From positions 53,880,707 through 53,944,706 of the forward strand of contig CM060174.1 in NCBI GenBank assembly GCA_030549775.1: 64,000 bases of DNA, read 5' to 3'. Every line of letters begins with the position of its first letter. The stretch's first letter is position 1. The stretch comes from Tamarix chinensis (Eukaryota; Streptophyta; Magnoliopsida; Caryophyllales; Tamaricaceae). A model generated the notes under the pieces. The model ran no database searches and was not told where the DNA came from. It was given only the letters and a program-made list of their open reading frames with translations. Made by a program: the position numbers and the translations under genes. Below are positions 12,901 to 28,100 of the stretch, one piece after another.

Positions 12901-15900
12901 TGGTTCCTCGTGATAATTCTCAACTCAAGGGGTAGGACTGGGTCAGAATTGACCCTAGGAAGAACAGGTCCCTGCAAACTCTACTGCCTATCTCTGGCAA
13001 ACCCTCCCTGAGAGCCTAGGTCACAAGTGCTAGCCCTAGCTATAGGGGCAGAGATATTAGTAGACGTCACACAAGGCACATCCGCACCATTACACACCCT
13101 GCCATCAACAATAATAGGATCAATCTCTTTAACTTTCCTGTGATCCCTAACAGCCACCCATTCTCCATCACTATCCTTGGGAGTCTTATTAATAGCCCTT
13201 TGTTTCTTACAATTGGAAGCATCATGACCAAACCTGTCACAGAAATGGCAATAAATAGGCTTCCAATCATACTCGATTTTCTAAACAAGTTCACCTCCCT
13301 CAAGATCAACAATAACCATAGAGTCCAGGAGTGGTTTTTAATATCAATCTCCACAAGCACTCTAGGGAAAGACACCCGTTCCCTGGAAAGAGTGATGGCG
13401 TCGATGCACAGAGGCTTCCCCACTGCACTTGCTATTCTACTCAAAGAAAATTTGCCCCAATACTCAAGAGGCAAGTCAGAGAACTTAATCCAAAGAGGAA
13501 CAACCTGCATCTCATTCTTTTCAATCCTCATCCTCCTATGCCAAAGCTTCAAGACAAGAGGCTTGTTAAAGAAAGTCCAATGCTGCCTAAGAATCAAGTT
13601 TGCATTTTCCATACTTTTGAACTTAAACAAGAAGAACCCCGAAGCATGAAGGATTACTTGAGGCACCGGGACCTCTTTCCAATGTGCAAGAACATACCCA
13701 CAAATCTAGCTATAAGTTGGAGCATCACCAAAAACATAACCTACCAAGGTATTTACCCATAATTCAGCTTCAGAATCCACCTCCTTATCTACTTTGACCC
13801 TCAACGAATCACTTTCCATGTAAGGTGGAACATGAGAAAGCTTTTCCCCCTGGGTAGGGTTCCGATTCCCTGCCAAGATATCCCTCTAGGATGGGGTAGG
13901 GGAAGGGGAGATATCTTCCAGCCGATCCCAGACAGATTTTCTCTCACCAATAGCAGTGGTCGGCTGGTTAGGGTTTTCCATATGCATACCTCTTCCCCTG
14001 CTATGATTTGCATGGTTCGGGCATCCCAGAAACCCTGCATGTTGAGATGCCATTGGCTGGGAAATTGCAGAACCAGTATTAGGGATAGATTTGATCAGTG
14101 CAGGATCATACACACCAGCAGAGGCAATATCCACGTCGAACAGCCTATTTTCCAAGCTCTCCGTCAGGCGTCAGCAGTTCAGCATAAAGCATTGATTCCA
14201 CAGGACCCTGCGAAGTCTTCTGATGAGCCACCATATCAGTCACAGGGCCAAAAGCCTTTGAAACTCCCTGCTTACCCGAAGAGGAAGAAGGGGACTTCTT
14301 CTTCCTAGCCATGGGCATGCCTCACTCAAAACCCTAGGGGAGGGGGAAGAGGAGACAGGCCGAGAAGGAGTTTGTTCTATACATGCAACCAAGATCACCA
14401 GGTCACAACTCGCGAAGATCTGCAAAGCATTTCTACGGCGAATGTTCTGGTCCGGAAGTGGTCGGACATGGCACGACCTGCAGCCATACAACTAAATAGC
14501 GGATCCGAAATTGCGTATCGGGCGCAATTTCGCGGAATCCGACCCTGCCGCGACGCAAAACCACCGAAACGCGACGGAAAAAAATTTTCACAGCAATATC
14601 GCCGATATATCGGCGCAATATCGGATATCGGGAAATATCGCCGATATTGCACCGAAATATCGGTAACCCTACCCACACAGTAAGATTCGAAAGTAGAAGA
14701 AATATCAGCCACACCATCCATGGTGCCCTGCGAGGCTGCGACTGACCCTGCCCTACCCCCGTCCCCTCAACAGGAAAAGCAACCCACCCTGACCCAGTGC
14801 ACCCACTCAGTCGGGCCAAAAGAAAAAAGGAGTAGAAGAAGACAAACGAAAAAAGATTCGAATGAATCGAATCATTCAACCATTAGCATTCAATTTCAGG
14901 CAAGGACAATAATTTACAAACTACAGTCTACAATCTACAGCCCCTAGCAATTATTGCGAAAATACTTATAAAATCAGACGAAAGAAGGAAAGAAGACTAA
15001 CCTTAATTTACAATCATCCCGCAATACAGAAACCAAAGAACGAGCGGATTGAGATTTGAGAGGGCTGACGGCGAGCTGCGAAGAGCAACGGAGAGCTGCA
15101 GCCTGCAACGTTGGATTGGATCTGTGGTGCGAAGGGCAACGACTGTCGAGTGCTGGAGTGGAGCTGTGGAGGTGGAGGACTGGAGCCTGGTGGTCGTCGA
15201 TTGTCGAACAGTTGGGGACTTGGGGCCTGGGACTGGGAGAGTCGGGGACTGAGAGAGTGAGAGAGTGAGATTAAGATAAGTGATAAGTCTGACCTGAAGG
15301 TTATTAGCGTTCCTTTCAAGCTTCGAGCCTTCGAACAAGACACAAGTCACACAACACAACTAACAAGTGCCTCAAAATTCAAAAGTTAGTATAAATATTT
15401 TTAATTTAAGTAGATATAAAATATTTAAATAATTTATATTAAATTATGCTATTAATATATGATAATATTCTCTATGTTTTATTAATTAGTTAACTAATCT
15501 ATTTAATTTATGCTATTTAGTTTTTATTAATTAGTTATTATGTATTAGTTGAATAATATATTAATATGTTACTAATTTTCATATGCTACATATATAAATT
15601 TTTTAAATAAAATATTAATATTTAGCCTAATAATGATGTGATATTAATAATTAATTAAATTAGTGTATAGATAAATTAATACTTATAATTATTATAATTT
15701 AAATGCATTGTTAATATATGCAATTATGTAGTATGTACATGTAGTTATATACTATAATAAATTAATAATACTTTATTGTTAATAATTTTGTATGATTATT
15801 AAATAATAATTAGTTAATTAATTTTAATATTAATTAAATTAGTAGTTTAGTACATGTTTAAAATTAATAGATGGATAATAAACAATTGTTATAGTGTTAA

Positions 15901-16068
15901 TTTATTATATATTTGTATAAATATAATAAAATGATAATTTATTACTAATAAATTTAATATTATAGATTAGGCATTTAAAAAATATGATAATAATAATTTG
16001 AAATTGGTTAAGAAGAGAAGTAGTATTTTTTTAATACCAAGAAGAGTTAGATACTTAAATACTTTTAT

Positions 16069-16119
<51 letters not shown>

Positions 16120-19100
16120 TTCTTTATTTAACATATTGTATATACATAATAATATAAATGTGTTTGTGTTATATTAAAAACTCATCATCACCTATATAAT
16201 TTTATAAATAATGACTTTTATAGTTCACTTACTAATTATAGGTACGCTATAATTTTATAGGGTAATTTAGTATTTAGTATTCCTTATTTAGTAGATATTA
16301 AATATGTAAATGATTTATGCTAAATTATACTACTAATATATGATAATATTATCTATGTTTTATTAAGTAGCCAACTAATCTACTTAACTTATGTTATCTA
16401 GTTTTTATTAATTAGCTATTATTTACTAGTTGAATAATATATTAATATGTTGCTAATTTTCATATGCTACATATATATTTTTTTAAATAAAATATAGGAA
16501 CTTGGCCTAGTAATGATGTGATATTAATAATTAATTAAATTAGTATATGGATAAATTAATACTTATAATTATTATAATTTAAATATATTGTTAATATATG
16601 CAATTATGTGGTATGTACATGTAGTTAAGTACTATAATAAATTAATAATGCTTTATTATTAATAATTTTGTATGATTATTGAATACTAATTAGTTAAGTA
16701 ATGTTAATATTAATTAAATTAGTACATGATTAAAATTAATAGATGGATAATAAACAATTGTTATAGTATTTATTTAATACTAAGAAGAGTTAGAACTTAG
16801 AACTTAGAATGTTAGACAGTTAAATACTTAGATTTAGTATATATAGTATTTTCTTTATTTAACTTATACTATTAGTCTATTACTATATATATAACAATTT
16901 GATTATATTTGTGTTATATTAAAAACTCATCATCACCTATATAATTCTATAACTAATTACTTTTATAGTTCACTAGTTCACTTACTAATTATAGTTACCC
17001 TATACTTTTATAGTTCACTTACTAATTATAGTTACCCTATATATTTTCAGATATATTATTAGTAAACATGTCTCGTCGAACAAGTGGCGATGATAATACT
17101 AGTAGTGCTGGTATGGTTAGAGACGCTGCATGGAATTTTGGAGAGTCTGTGGATGGAAGTCGGCAAAAAATTAAGTGTGTTTTTTGTGGCAAAGTTATTA
17201 ATGGAGGAATTACACGACTTAAGGAACATTTAGGTCATGTGAAAGGAAATGTTGCAAAATGCGATCAAGTGTCGAGTGAAGTACGAAGAAATATGGAACA
17301 AATGTTACAACAGATGAAAAAGAATAAGATGGAAAAGAAGAGAAGGGACATTATTATTGAAGAAGAAATTACAAGAGCGACACTAGGTGGTGATGAAGAG
17401 TATGAAGAAGAAGAAGATTTTCAAGCGACTTTAAGGAGGAGTAGGTTTGAAGCAGATTTAGAATACGAACAAAACATGTATAGGGCAACACATCATGAAT
17501 ATTATCATGAAGGTGGAAGCAGTCGCCAACAACCATCTCGAGCAATGGGTCGCTCATATAGCTTAAATGTAAGAGGAAGCCAAGGTTCATATGGGCATGT
17601 ACCTTCATCGACTCCTTCTGAAAGATTGGCAGCTATGAATGTTTCTTTAGAAAGAGAACAGCAAATAAAGAAACAGACGAAAATCAATACGGGTACAAAG
17701 GCCTATAAAAGTCTTAAAGGAAAGTTGAGAAAGGCATGGGGAAACTGGATTACTCATAATAAAGTACAATTCAGTGCAATAGAATCCCCATTTACGAAGC
17801 CATTGATGACAGCTATTCGTGAAGTAGGAGATCGTGTGCCACCACCCACCGCTTATGAGCTTTCTGAGGTATATCTAAAGGAACAATATCAGTCACTAAA
17901 GGAATGGATCGGTTCTTTGTCACCACAATGGAAGCAATGGGGGGTTACCATCATGTGTGATGGATGGACTGGGCCAACTAAAATGCATCTTATTAACTTT
18001 TTGATTTACTCCAAATGTGGGACAGTTTTCCATAAATCTGTTGATGCAACCCATGTTCCATCCAAGGATGCAGATTATTACTTTATGCTGATGAAAAAGG
18101 TGGTTGAGGAAGTTGGTCCAGAAATAGTTGTACAAGTCGTGACAGATAATGAAGCTGCGATCAAGGCCGGAGGAAAGAAATTGATGCAAGAGTTTCCGCA
18201 TCTGTATTGGACAGGTTGTGCTGCTCATTGCCTAGATCTTATATTGGCTGATATTTCAAAGAAGAGTAGCATTCATAAGATACTTGAAATGGCTCAAAGT
18301 ATCACTCAATTCATATACAGATATGATAAAGTGGTGGCCATAATGCTACAGTTTACAAATGATCGTCAGCTTCTTCGACCTGGCATAACTAGATTCGCTA
18401 CCAACTTCATTGCCTTGGATAGTATTGTGAAGCATAAGAATAATCTCAGAAATATGTGGGAGTCAGAACAATGGAAGCGTACCAAATATGGTCAAATGAA
18501 TGATGATCACGCAACCAAAGTTCGAGACATTATTCTCCAACTCACAGAAGAAGGAAGAAAGTTCTGGACTAAGGCCAATGAGGTTCTTAAGGTGCAAGAG
18601 CCTCTTGTAAAGGTTCTACGACTAGTGGATGGAGATGACAAACCAACAATGGGATTTCTCTATGAAGCAATGGAGAGAGCAAAGTTAGCCATCAAAGATA
18701 ATTGTCGATATTGGGGAAGTTATTGGAAAATCATTGATAATAGATGGAACTTTCAGCTTCACCATGATTTACATGCTGCAGGTAAAATTTCTTTTTATTC
18801 ATATTTTATTTAGTAAAGTACCTACCGAATATCTATGTAAAATATATTACTAAATTCTTATTTAATTTACATGTGAGTTTTAAAAGGATATTTCCTCAAC
18901 CCTCAATTTGCATACGGAAATCATGGAAATGATATTCGAGAGGATCGAGAAGTGATGAGAGGGTTGAAAAAAGTGATACAAAGGCTCGAGCCAAACATTG
19001 ATAATCAAATTCAAGCTTTCAATGAGGTAAGCCTAACTTGTGATATATTTCCTTATATAGAATAATAATGATAACTTATTATTTTAACTTTAATGTATAG

Positions 19101-22100
19101 CTGGATATATATAGTCTTAAACAACAAGACTTCAGTGACACCACAGCACAAAGAGCCATTAAATTCACCAATCCAGGTACTTAGTAGTTAGTACTTACGT
19201 TATATATCTTCTTAATGTTTGATGTATATAACTTATAAATTTATACTAATTATAAAACCTTATAATTCCAGCTGAATGGTGGAATATATATGGTGATTCT
19301 GCTCCACATCTTAAGAAGATCGCAATGAAAGTCTTAAGTGCTACTACCTCCTCATCAAATTGTGAAAGAAATTGGAGCACTTTCAGTTTGATGCATACGA
19401 AATCTAGAAACAGGTTGAAGTATAGAAAACTGAATCTTCTCGTATACGTACATTACAACTTAAGGCTACAAATAAGAGGTTTTACGAGAAAGAGCCAAGC
19501 TGAGATGGAAAAATCATATAATCCTATTAATTTGGATTATATATTTCGTGAAGATGATGTTTTGAATCCTTGGTTAGAAGAACTAGAGGATCCTTTGCTT
19601 GATACTAGAGATGGAAATAATCAAACATCTTCATGGAATGGCTTGGATGATGATGATATTGATGATGTTGATAATGAAGTTCAAGGAGGTAGTAGTAGCT
19701 TTCAAGCACCTGAACTAGGAGAAGATCCTCCAATTCAATATGGTGTTGTTCATCACTCCCAAGCTACAAATGAACCCAGTGGCGCATCTCATGGTTCTCA
19801 TCTGAGTATGAGTGATGATGATAACGACGATGATGGTAGTGGCGGCGGCGGCGGCGGTGGTGGTGGTGTTGGAGTAGGAGGGGATACATATGGATATGAT
19901 AGCATTGGATCATATGGACAAAGTAACTCTGCTTTTCATGGACATGGTGATGATCCACTAACTTATAGTCGTGGTAGAAGAGGTGATAGAAGTTCAAGTG
20001 GTCGCCACTCAGCTTACTCTGATCAAAGATTCCATCAATTTGATTATGGTGCCTACCAACCTTTTGAATCCGTGCCTCCTCATCTCATGAGTGGACACTA
20101 TGGTCGTAGCACATCTAGTTGGTCAGAGACAGAGAGATATCAAGGACAAAATCCATATTTTGATTATCAATCTTCCTCCTCCAGCTATAACAACTACGGA
20201 AATACTAGAATACCATTAGTACGACCACAAAATCCACATCCAAATGACTATTACTATCATTCAAATCAAAATCAAAACCCAGAGCATCCATCTCAACCTG
20301 ACATACAAGATGATAGTTCTTCTTCTTCAACACAATATCCACAATTTCACTTCTCATTTTCTAATTTTGGAACACTTAATATAGGAGATGTTCACAATGA
20401 CTATAGCGTTCATTATAGACCAGACCAACAAGATGATTACGAAGATCCTCCACGACACTCTGTTTGGTGGTAGCAGGTAGCTATTGACCTATTGTGGAAC
20501 ATTTTATGTAAAAATTTATTGTTCCTCATTTATTATATATACATTACACTAAGTTACTATTAAATGTTTGAATTGTAATAAAGTATTGTTGTTTATTAGC
20601 TTTGCATGATTGCATCTACTAGACTACCATAAAATAACATGCCTTGTTTATCAAATAAATAATTAAAAATATATTTCAAAATCAACATGTGATTTGTACA
20701 AATACTCTGAGTATAATGAGGTACACATACCACTTAATTGTAGGTCCACTAAGAATAATTAAAAACGAAGTAGGTATATTACAAAATGGTTTCTCTACCT
20801 AATCAAAAGTTTTGATCTAGAACTGAAGGTCTACAAAACAATTTTACAAGCAAATCATTGTGCATATTTTTTAATCTGTACAACTAAACCATTAGTATAT
20901 ACATGTTTAGAATCAAATGAAGATTGAAGACTTCATTCCTTGTTCTCCAAACTCCAATCTCCGTACTAGGTAAGTGCCAGAAGCTAGGACTCGGAGCCTC
21001 AGACAAAAGTGATGAACTTGAAAGTCTGGAACAGTAGAACCTCTTTAACTTCTTCTAAGAGCTCCAATTACACTATACACGATTGTTATTGTACAACCTT
21101 TTGCAATACCAAGTCAAGACCTGATCTCCTTACAAACACACAACAATAGAACAATCAAAGAAGAGGTGAGTGTCAGAATCATGAGAAATAAGTCATTACA
21201 ATGCCAAAGTAGTGTTGTTAAAATCATTTAACATATAATAAGTCATTTAAAGACTTCTAATATAACATATAACCTTCATGTATAGTTGTATAAGTAATTA
21301 AATGATGAATAAACAACATTTCTACTATATTGTGAAAAAAAAATCAGAAATCACGCCGCGACGGCCGCGACACATAATTTATCGACCGCGACACTCCGAT
21401 ACCGCGACACCGCGGCCGCGACCGCAATCGCGACCGCGACCGCGGTTTTATTGTATGCCTGCAGCGTCAACCAACAGTAACTGCCGCCCGATGTTGTCTA
21501 CCAACGTCACTGCTGCTCGCACCCGTGGGCTGTTGGTAAGCTCAGCTAGCGCGTCCCACAAACTATCCCTTGCAGATCTGAAAAGGAATCAACGGCAAAC
21601 AGCGAAACTGACGAGTAGGCTAGCAGCGAAACGCCGATGGAGGTCGCACTGCCCTTCTAGCGCTAGAAGTGGCCGAACAGGCGGCGTCGAAGTCGGCAAC
21701 GAAGTTCCCTGGCTGCTAGTTGAAGTCACGTTTTCGATCCTCACAAATCATTTTGACTCAAGTGCACTCATTTGCATTTTGAGAGTTGAAACTAATACAG
21801 ATTTGTTAGCTTACTTGAATTATCTCACTTGTACTTCATATTGCCATTCAGTCTCTAAGAGCGATTATTGTTAATGCGTCCATCCAAATTAAAAATCTAA
21901 TAATGGTTCTGAACTATTTTTGTTAAGTTGTAAGAATTTGTGGAGAGAATTCCAAAAACAAAGAAAAATTTAAGAATTATACAATCAAATCTGTAGATAT
22001 AAGGTTGTTGAGGATACTAGCATAGGACCTAGTCCATGGGCGACTAGTTCTAGAATATGAATCAGATCTTGTTTTATGCTAGTTGGTGTTTCTGCCGTTT

Positions 22101-25100
22101 GTGTGAGAGCCTATGATTCAGGATAGTAGAGGGCTCCAATAGAGAGCAATCTTATCCAATGTTATCATATTTGAGATCCTACCTAAGATTAGAGGAAGAT
22201 CTTTAAAATCAGATAGCAAAAGGATCTTAACATCATAATACATTTACAAAAAGATGGTAATGTATCCCAATATCATCCAAAATACTCATATCTGAAGTCC
22301 AAACATATAAATAAATAAAGCCATTATTTTGTTTTGAGCTCATTACAGCCATTTTATTATCCAAAATTTCTTCCCTTTCTCTTCCCTGCTATCCCAAATT
22401 GCAGCAAATTTAATTATTCATTCTTTCACAGTAATTGCATAATGTGTGCTCAAATTATTTTATTGTCATATTTATATTGGCTACTTAATTCAACCCCAAC
22501 CCATTTTTGGGTATTTAGCCATGTAGGCCAACAACCATCTTCCATTTTAGCCACCAACAAAAAATTATGCAAGTTTAGATATAATGCAAATCGTCTCAAC
22601 TTGTGAGGGAGGTGACAAGAGGGAATGTCTACCTACCCCATCCTAGCTATCATTTCCAATCTTTGAATGAGTAGCACTCCCCAGATCAATTGATAGTGAA
22701 TTAGCACATCCTGAATCTAAATAGTGTAGTAGATGCTTTATTTTTTCAAAGGAATTCAACAATTGACGTTCACTTTCATTATGAGTATGCTAATTTCATT
22801 TGACTTGTTGCAACTTTCAGCCATAATAGGAAATGGAGTTTTCACATTGAGCAAATAAAACAGGAAGGAAACGCCTCTTTTTCATGAAATAACTTTATTT
22901 ATATATCCAAACAATCAAGATAATGTCCGGATGATTAACATTTTATTATGTACTCCGTCCTGTAATAAATGTCATGCTTTGGAAAAGTAAAAAAAATAGA
23001 GGAAAACAATTAAATAATAAGACAAAAAACTGTTTCAAGTTTTAATTTCCGCCTAGAAATGGAAATTTTCGACAAAAATACAGGAGCCACTTGAAATAAA
23101 AAAATTTGACAACTACTCAAGGAATGAGGGAGCACATAACATATCAAGAACTGAGTTCACAATATGTCAGCATAGTTATCAGGATCACTCTACTCCACTT
23201 AACTCTACATCCTGGATGTGGATGGTCCATATTTGGGATCCATGGTCCAATTGCACTTAAAGCCTATATAAAACTAATGAAGCCAGCGCATTACTGTGCA
23301 CCACATTGGTTTGGTGAACCAAAACATAATCATGCAGCTTTACTTATTAGAGCCCTTTAAACAGAAATATGAACAAGGAAATTACAAGTAATCACGACTA
23401 TAAGATAATCTGACAAAAGGCATGACATAAGCACAAAGATATCATTATGTCATGAAAGCTCCAGATATTACTTATGAAGGCACCTACAGATATTAACATA
23501 CATGATCTTGCAGGGACTTTCCAATTGCAGGTAAATGCTTAATCTGATCAGCACTCTCAATCTTAAATGGTAATTTCTCGATCACTGGGATGGCCTTATA
23601 GTAGCTAAATGACCTCCGGTCATCACCAAGTGCTTTCACAAAGAAAGAATGGCATCAGCTAAGAGTAATTTGAACATAGAGGTACACTTGCTGCAATTTT
23701 AGCATCAATACTTTTTCACTTACCTCTATATATGTCGATTAACCTCTTGAATATCTCTGTTACATTCTTGTTCAAATCAGGCGGATTGTATGATTGCAAA
23801 GAAGCCTATATACCAAAGAACATGAACTATCAAACATCCAGAATATCAAGATTTTTTACATCATTAGTAGCTATTACTTGATCATGTTTGAGATCAAATT
23901 GCATGGTAAATCACAAAAGCTCGGCAAATATAAATGAACATATCAATACGCATAAATAGTTTGTGCAGGGAAAGATTTACATGCATATCACGTGATTCAG
24001 CAGCATCTGAAGTCATATTGAGTGTGTGTAAACTAGAAGATGATTCGTTATGGCCCTTGACTAATATATCATTTCGAGACTCAAAAGCGACAGTATTCCA
24101 GCTATCTGAAGCAGAGTTGATCAGATCTTCAGGAGAAGAGGACCTTATCTTCTTGTGACAAGGTTTCTGATTGTTTTGTGAAATGATCTCACTGGAGTGT
24201 CTTGAAAGGTTGGATGAGGAATGACAGGAAGCAACTCCACCAATAGGCTCCTCTCTTAGAACATATAGATTCTCAGACACCTTTTCTCCTAGTCTCAAAC
24301 TATCCTCCAACCACTGATAAACAAGGATTTTCTGCAAGCAGCAGAAAAAAACATGAACTTCCATGAACTGAGCACAGAATGCTATGCAGTCAGCCCCAGA
24401 AAAGAGGCGTCACACTAACACAAAAGAGGCATCATCATAATTTTTTCAAAGTGCATTATAAACAACTCATAAAGTTCAGACCACTTGCATCAATAATACT
24501 TTTACGCAATCATATTGCTTCAATTGTCCACATTTGTCTGTCATTGATGCATGCAAGAAAGACAAAATTAAAACTGATGTTTGGAAAAATACAGCTTCAT
24601 AAAATCTTTTTGACTGATCAGCCAGAGGCCAAGAAGAAAAGCTTGCTTTGGTTTGATTTTTTAGGGTTAAGCATATGGTTGTGGGTAACTTAAGTTTAGC
24701 AAAGACTATAGTGTGAACAGTTATAGTCCATAAAATATAAGCATTCGATTGCAGAATGATTGAAGAAGCTTTTGGCAAGTATAAGTTCTTATAAACACTT
24801 AAGTTACATCACAATTACAGAACCCAACATTCAATATTACACATTCATGGCCTTCACCAGCTGCATCTTCCTCCGTACACATGCATTTCACGTGCAAATT
24901 TCCTAGCCAAGCTTATGTTTAGTCATTTATTTCATTCAACCTGCTATGAATGAATGGATAACCAACACATTGATAAGGTTCCTGTTAAGCTTGATTCTGC
25001 TTTAGTGAATAAATCCATCAATAAAACAATCAATTCTTGTATTGCATTGCACAGTTACACTCCCCCTCTCGTCTTTCCCCTTTGTTTTTCAATATTCTCA

Positions 25101-28100
25101 GATATCCCAAAGGGCCACAACAGTACTAATGAAGTTATGCTGGAAATATTTGTCATTAACATTAACATAGTATCATATCATTAGTTTTTTTCTTCCCACC
25201 TATGACCTATTATAAGTCATTTGAACTAAGATAAAAATTAGTACGAAAAAAATAAAGCACTTCATTGATTATGAGCAAGAAATATTGAAATGAAACATAA
25301 GCTCCATCCATTGTCACACAATGATGTGTGAATTTTAGATGTCATTAATGAATGCAAGTGGAGCATATTTTCCTCATCATTTATATTATAACCTTTTCTC
25401 AAGTTTCGCCTTTTGAATAAATCAAAGATTAGAAATTGATTATTTAGATTGATCGCCTACTTAATTTAACTTTTAATCGGAAGCTAGGATAAATATTTAA
25501 TCCGTAATTGTTAGTTAATTTATCTGTAGTAGCAAAGGTTAACAATTAGCCTAGTTTATTAATCCGTAGAATTACATAATTTGATCTTGTGATTATGATT
25601 CTACTTGTTTGCTTCCTGCTCATAACATTGTCATTAATTCAATCTAGAGCTCTTAACCTAAGATACTAATGAGTTAGACAATAAATCAAGAGCTTGTTTG
25701 GTTCATTTATATAATGAGGAATCCAAGAGATTAACTTGAATAATTTATGTAGATCAACATTAGAATGTTTAAAGTTAAAAAAAAAAATCCAGTAATCATT
25801 TGTTATCCTAATTCTACAATTAAATTCCTCCCATCTTGTTGAATTGTAATTTATGATTTAAATTAGTCGGTGCGTATTTTAATAATTGTAGTGAAACTAG
25901 TGCAATCATTTATCAGGGTATTTTTAACATTTATCACAAAAGTTTTGATTAAATCCTATTCCTTGTGGGTTTGATCCTTTCTTACCAGTTACTACATATT
26001 TGGAAATCATGATTAAATTTGGTGTGTATACGACAACACGTCCCACAAACAAGTTTCCTAGGTACTTTAAAATGAATCTTCAACAACTGTATCTTAAAGG
26101 TAAAACACATGATAAATTGGGTGTTAAACTCCAAGAAAAGCTTTTTACCTAATCAACCTTCCATGCATTTCTAATAGCATCTATAAGGTTTTGAACACAC
26201 ACCTCTCATATTTCAAAATTTTCTAGGGTCAAAACCTTATACAATCAAGGTCTAGAAAACCTTTTGTCATCCATACATTGATCAACATCGCATTACCTAT
26301 GGTCCAAACACACCCCTCTTTTAAAACCCATCTTGATTCCCAAACAGTCCTCCAAGTATAACTTCGTTTAAAGCTGAAGTTAGCATCTAAAATCGAGCAA
26401 TTGGGATGGTAACAAGTTTTCCATACCCTTCCTATAAGAGTCCCTATCTTGCATGATGAGTCACATTTGTTTTGCTAACATGGCTTGATTAAAAAGAGCA
26501 AATTCTCAAAATCCTGTGCCACCCCATAAATTTAGCTTTGTGAAATTTCTTCCACCCCAGCTAATGAATCAGCCTTTTATCCTCAGTACTCCCCCACCAA
26601 AATTTTGCCATCGTGTTTTGGACATCCATGCAAAGAGGTGATAGGAGCTTGTGCAACTGATTTCTTTAAGGTTTCTTTACCTGCCCAAGAGATGCTACAA
26701 GCCTGCCACCCCTGAATTTTCTTGCCCGCCCAATCTAACATATTGCAAAAGATTTTCTTGGATCTTCCCACAATAGTAGGAAGTCCAAGATACTTGCTAG
26801 GCCCTACCCAAAAGACTTCAAGAATTTCCTTACGCAATTCCTCCACAACATTTGGGCTTCAAATGAGCTTAGATTTTTGCTACAATAGCCTCATCCGCAA
26901 TATATGCCACCATACTCTAGCCTCCTCCTTCATGACTCTAGCAAAGAGGATGCAACCATCTACAAACTTTAAATAAGGTATGGATGATGCTCTTCTACAA
27001 ATTTTCACCCCATGAACATTTCATTGCACACATGCATTCTCCATAAGGCCTGAGAGTCCTTCGGCACAAAGCAGGAAAAAAATTAGGGTTAGGAGGTCCC
27101 CTTGTCTAAGGCCCCTAGATGGGAAAAAAGGCATACAAGGCTCCCCATTGAGAAGTGCCAAAAAGGACACCAAGGTAACACACATTATCATAAGATCAAC
27201 CCATTTCTATGCAAAGCCCATTCAACTCCATCATAAGCTTTACTGATGTCATATCACATTTCCTTCCAGTTGCATGATTCTTCATGTAGTGAAACATTTC
27301 AAAACTACAAGAAAAGTATCAGTAATAAGCCATTGGGGCACAAAAGCACTCTAGGTGTAAAAAATAATGCTTTGGAGGATTTCCTTCAATCTATTCACAA
27401 GAGTTATAAACAACTTTGTAAATTACATTACATAAACTAATTAATCTAAACTCTATCCTATAGCAGGGATTATTAATTTTTGGAATAAGGGAGAAAAAAG
27501 TATGGTTCATACCATGGGGCATAGGGATATTGTTCAAAATATCCAGCACTTGTCTCGTCACATCATGCCCCACAATATGCCAGAATCTCTAGTAAAATAG
27601 AGCACACATCCAAACAGGACTTGACCTGGGGACTAAGTACGATGCATTCGCTTCAGTGACTTCCATACTTCCTCCCTCAAAAAAGGTCTTAATAATCTTG
27701 AATTCATCTCATCTATCACTAAGCTTCTAATACATCAGAGTCCTTGTTCCAATCCTCCTCGATCACCTACAGTGAATAAGTCTTGATCACTTCACTCTCC
27801 ATTTCATTACGACTTGTGCATTGCCTTCCCTTGCTATCCACTAACTTTCGTACCAGATTTGTATGTCTCTGCCTGCTTGACTTGCTATGAAAGAGCTTAG
27901 CATTAGCATCTCTTTTTTTTTAAGCTGGAAGAACTTATCACCTAAAGTGAATAAGTCCCAATCGCTTCTCTCTCCGTTTCATTACGAGTTGTGCACCACC
28001 TTCCCTTGCCATCCACCAACTTTCATACCAGACTTGCATGTCTCCGCCTACTTGCCTATCTATGAAAGTACTTGGCATTAGCATCTCTAAGTACTTCCGT

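Larger units (their letters stand above)
14485..21457 (+). mobile_element. Autonomous-type hAT transposon, 6,973 bp
   Basis: Perfect 8 bp target-site duplication CCTGCAGC at 14,477-14,484 and 21,458-21,465. Terminal inverted repeats CATACAACTAAATAGCGG and, inverted on the right, CATACAATAAAACCGCGG. Subterminal blocks are dense in ATATCGGC/CGATAT (left, 14,485-14,670) and CCGCGAC/GTCGCGG (right, 21,350-21,457), likely transposase binding sites. An intact transposase gene lies on the plus strand at 17,068-20,473. It is inserted into the 5' UTR of the LINE and is antisense to POLL. Confidence 0.94.
7964..21740 (-). mobile_element. L1-type LINE, split by two hAT insertions
   Basis: Minus-strand L1-clade retrotransposon. 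The 3' end is marked by a poly-A tail (T run at 7,964-7,973 on the plus strand). Order from 5' to 3': GC-rich 5' UTR (about 21,740-21,458, continuing at 14,484-14,319), ORF1 (14,318 to about 12,985), ORF2 (12,841 to about 8,276), 3' UTR. Removing the hAT elements (9,146-10,546 and 14,485-21,457) leaves about 5.4 kb, a normal length for a plant L1. Several stops in both ORFs show it is dead. The exact 5' end is uncertain; a near match to the sequence before the poly-T (CCTTGCARATCT) occurs at about 21,569. It lies in sense with POLL. Confidence 0.88.
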
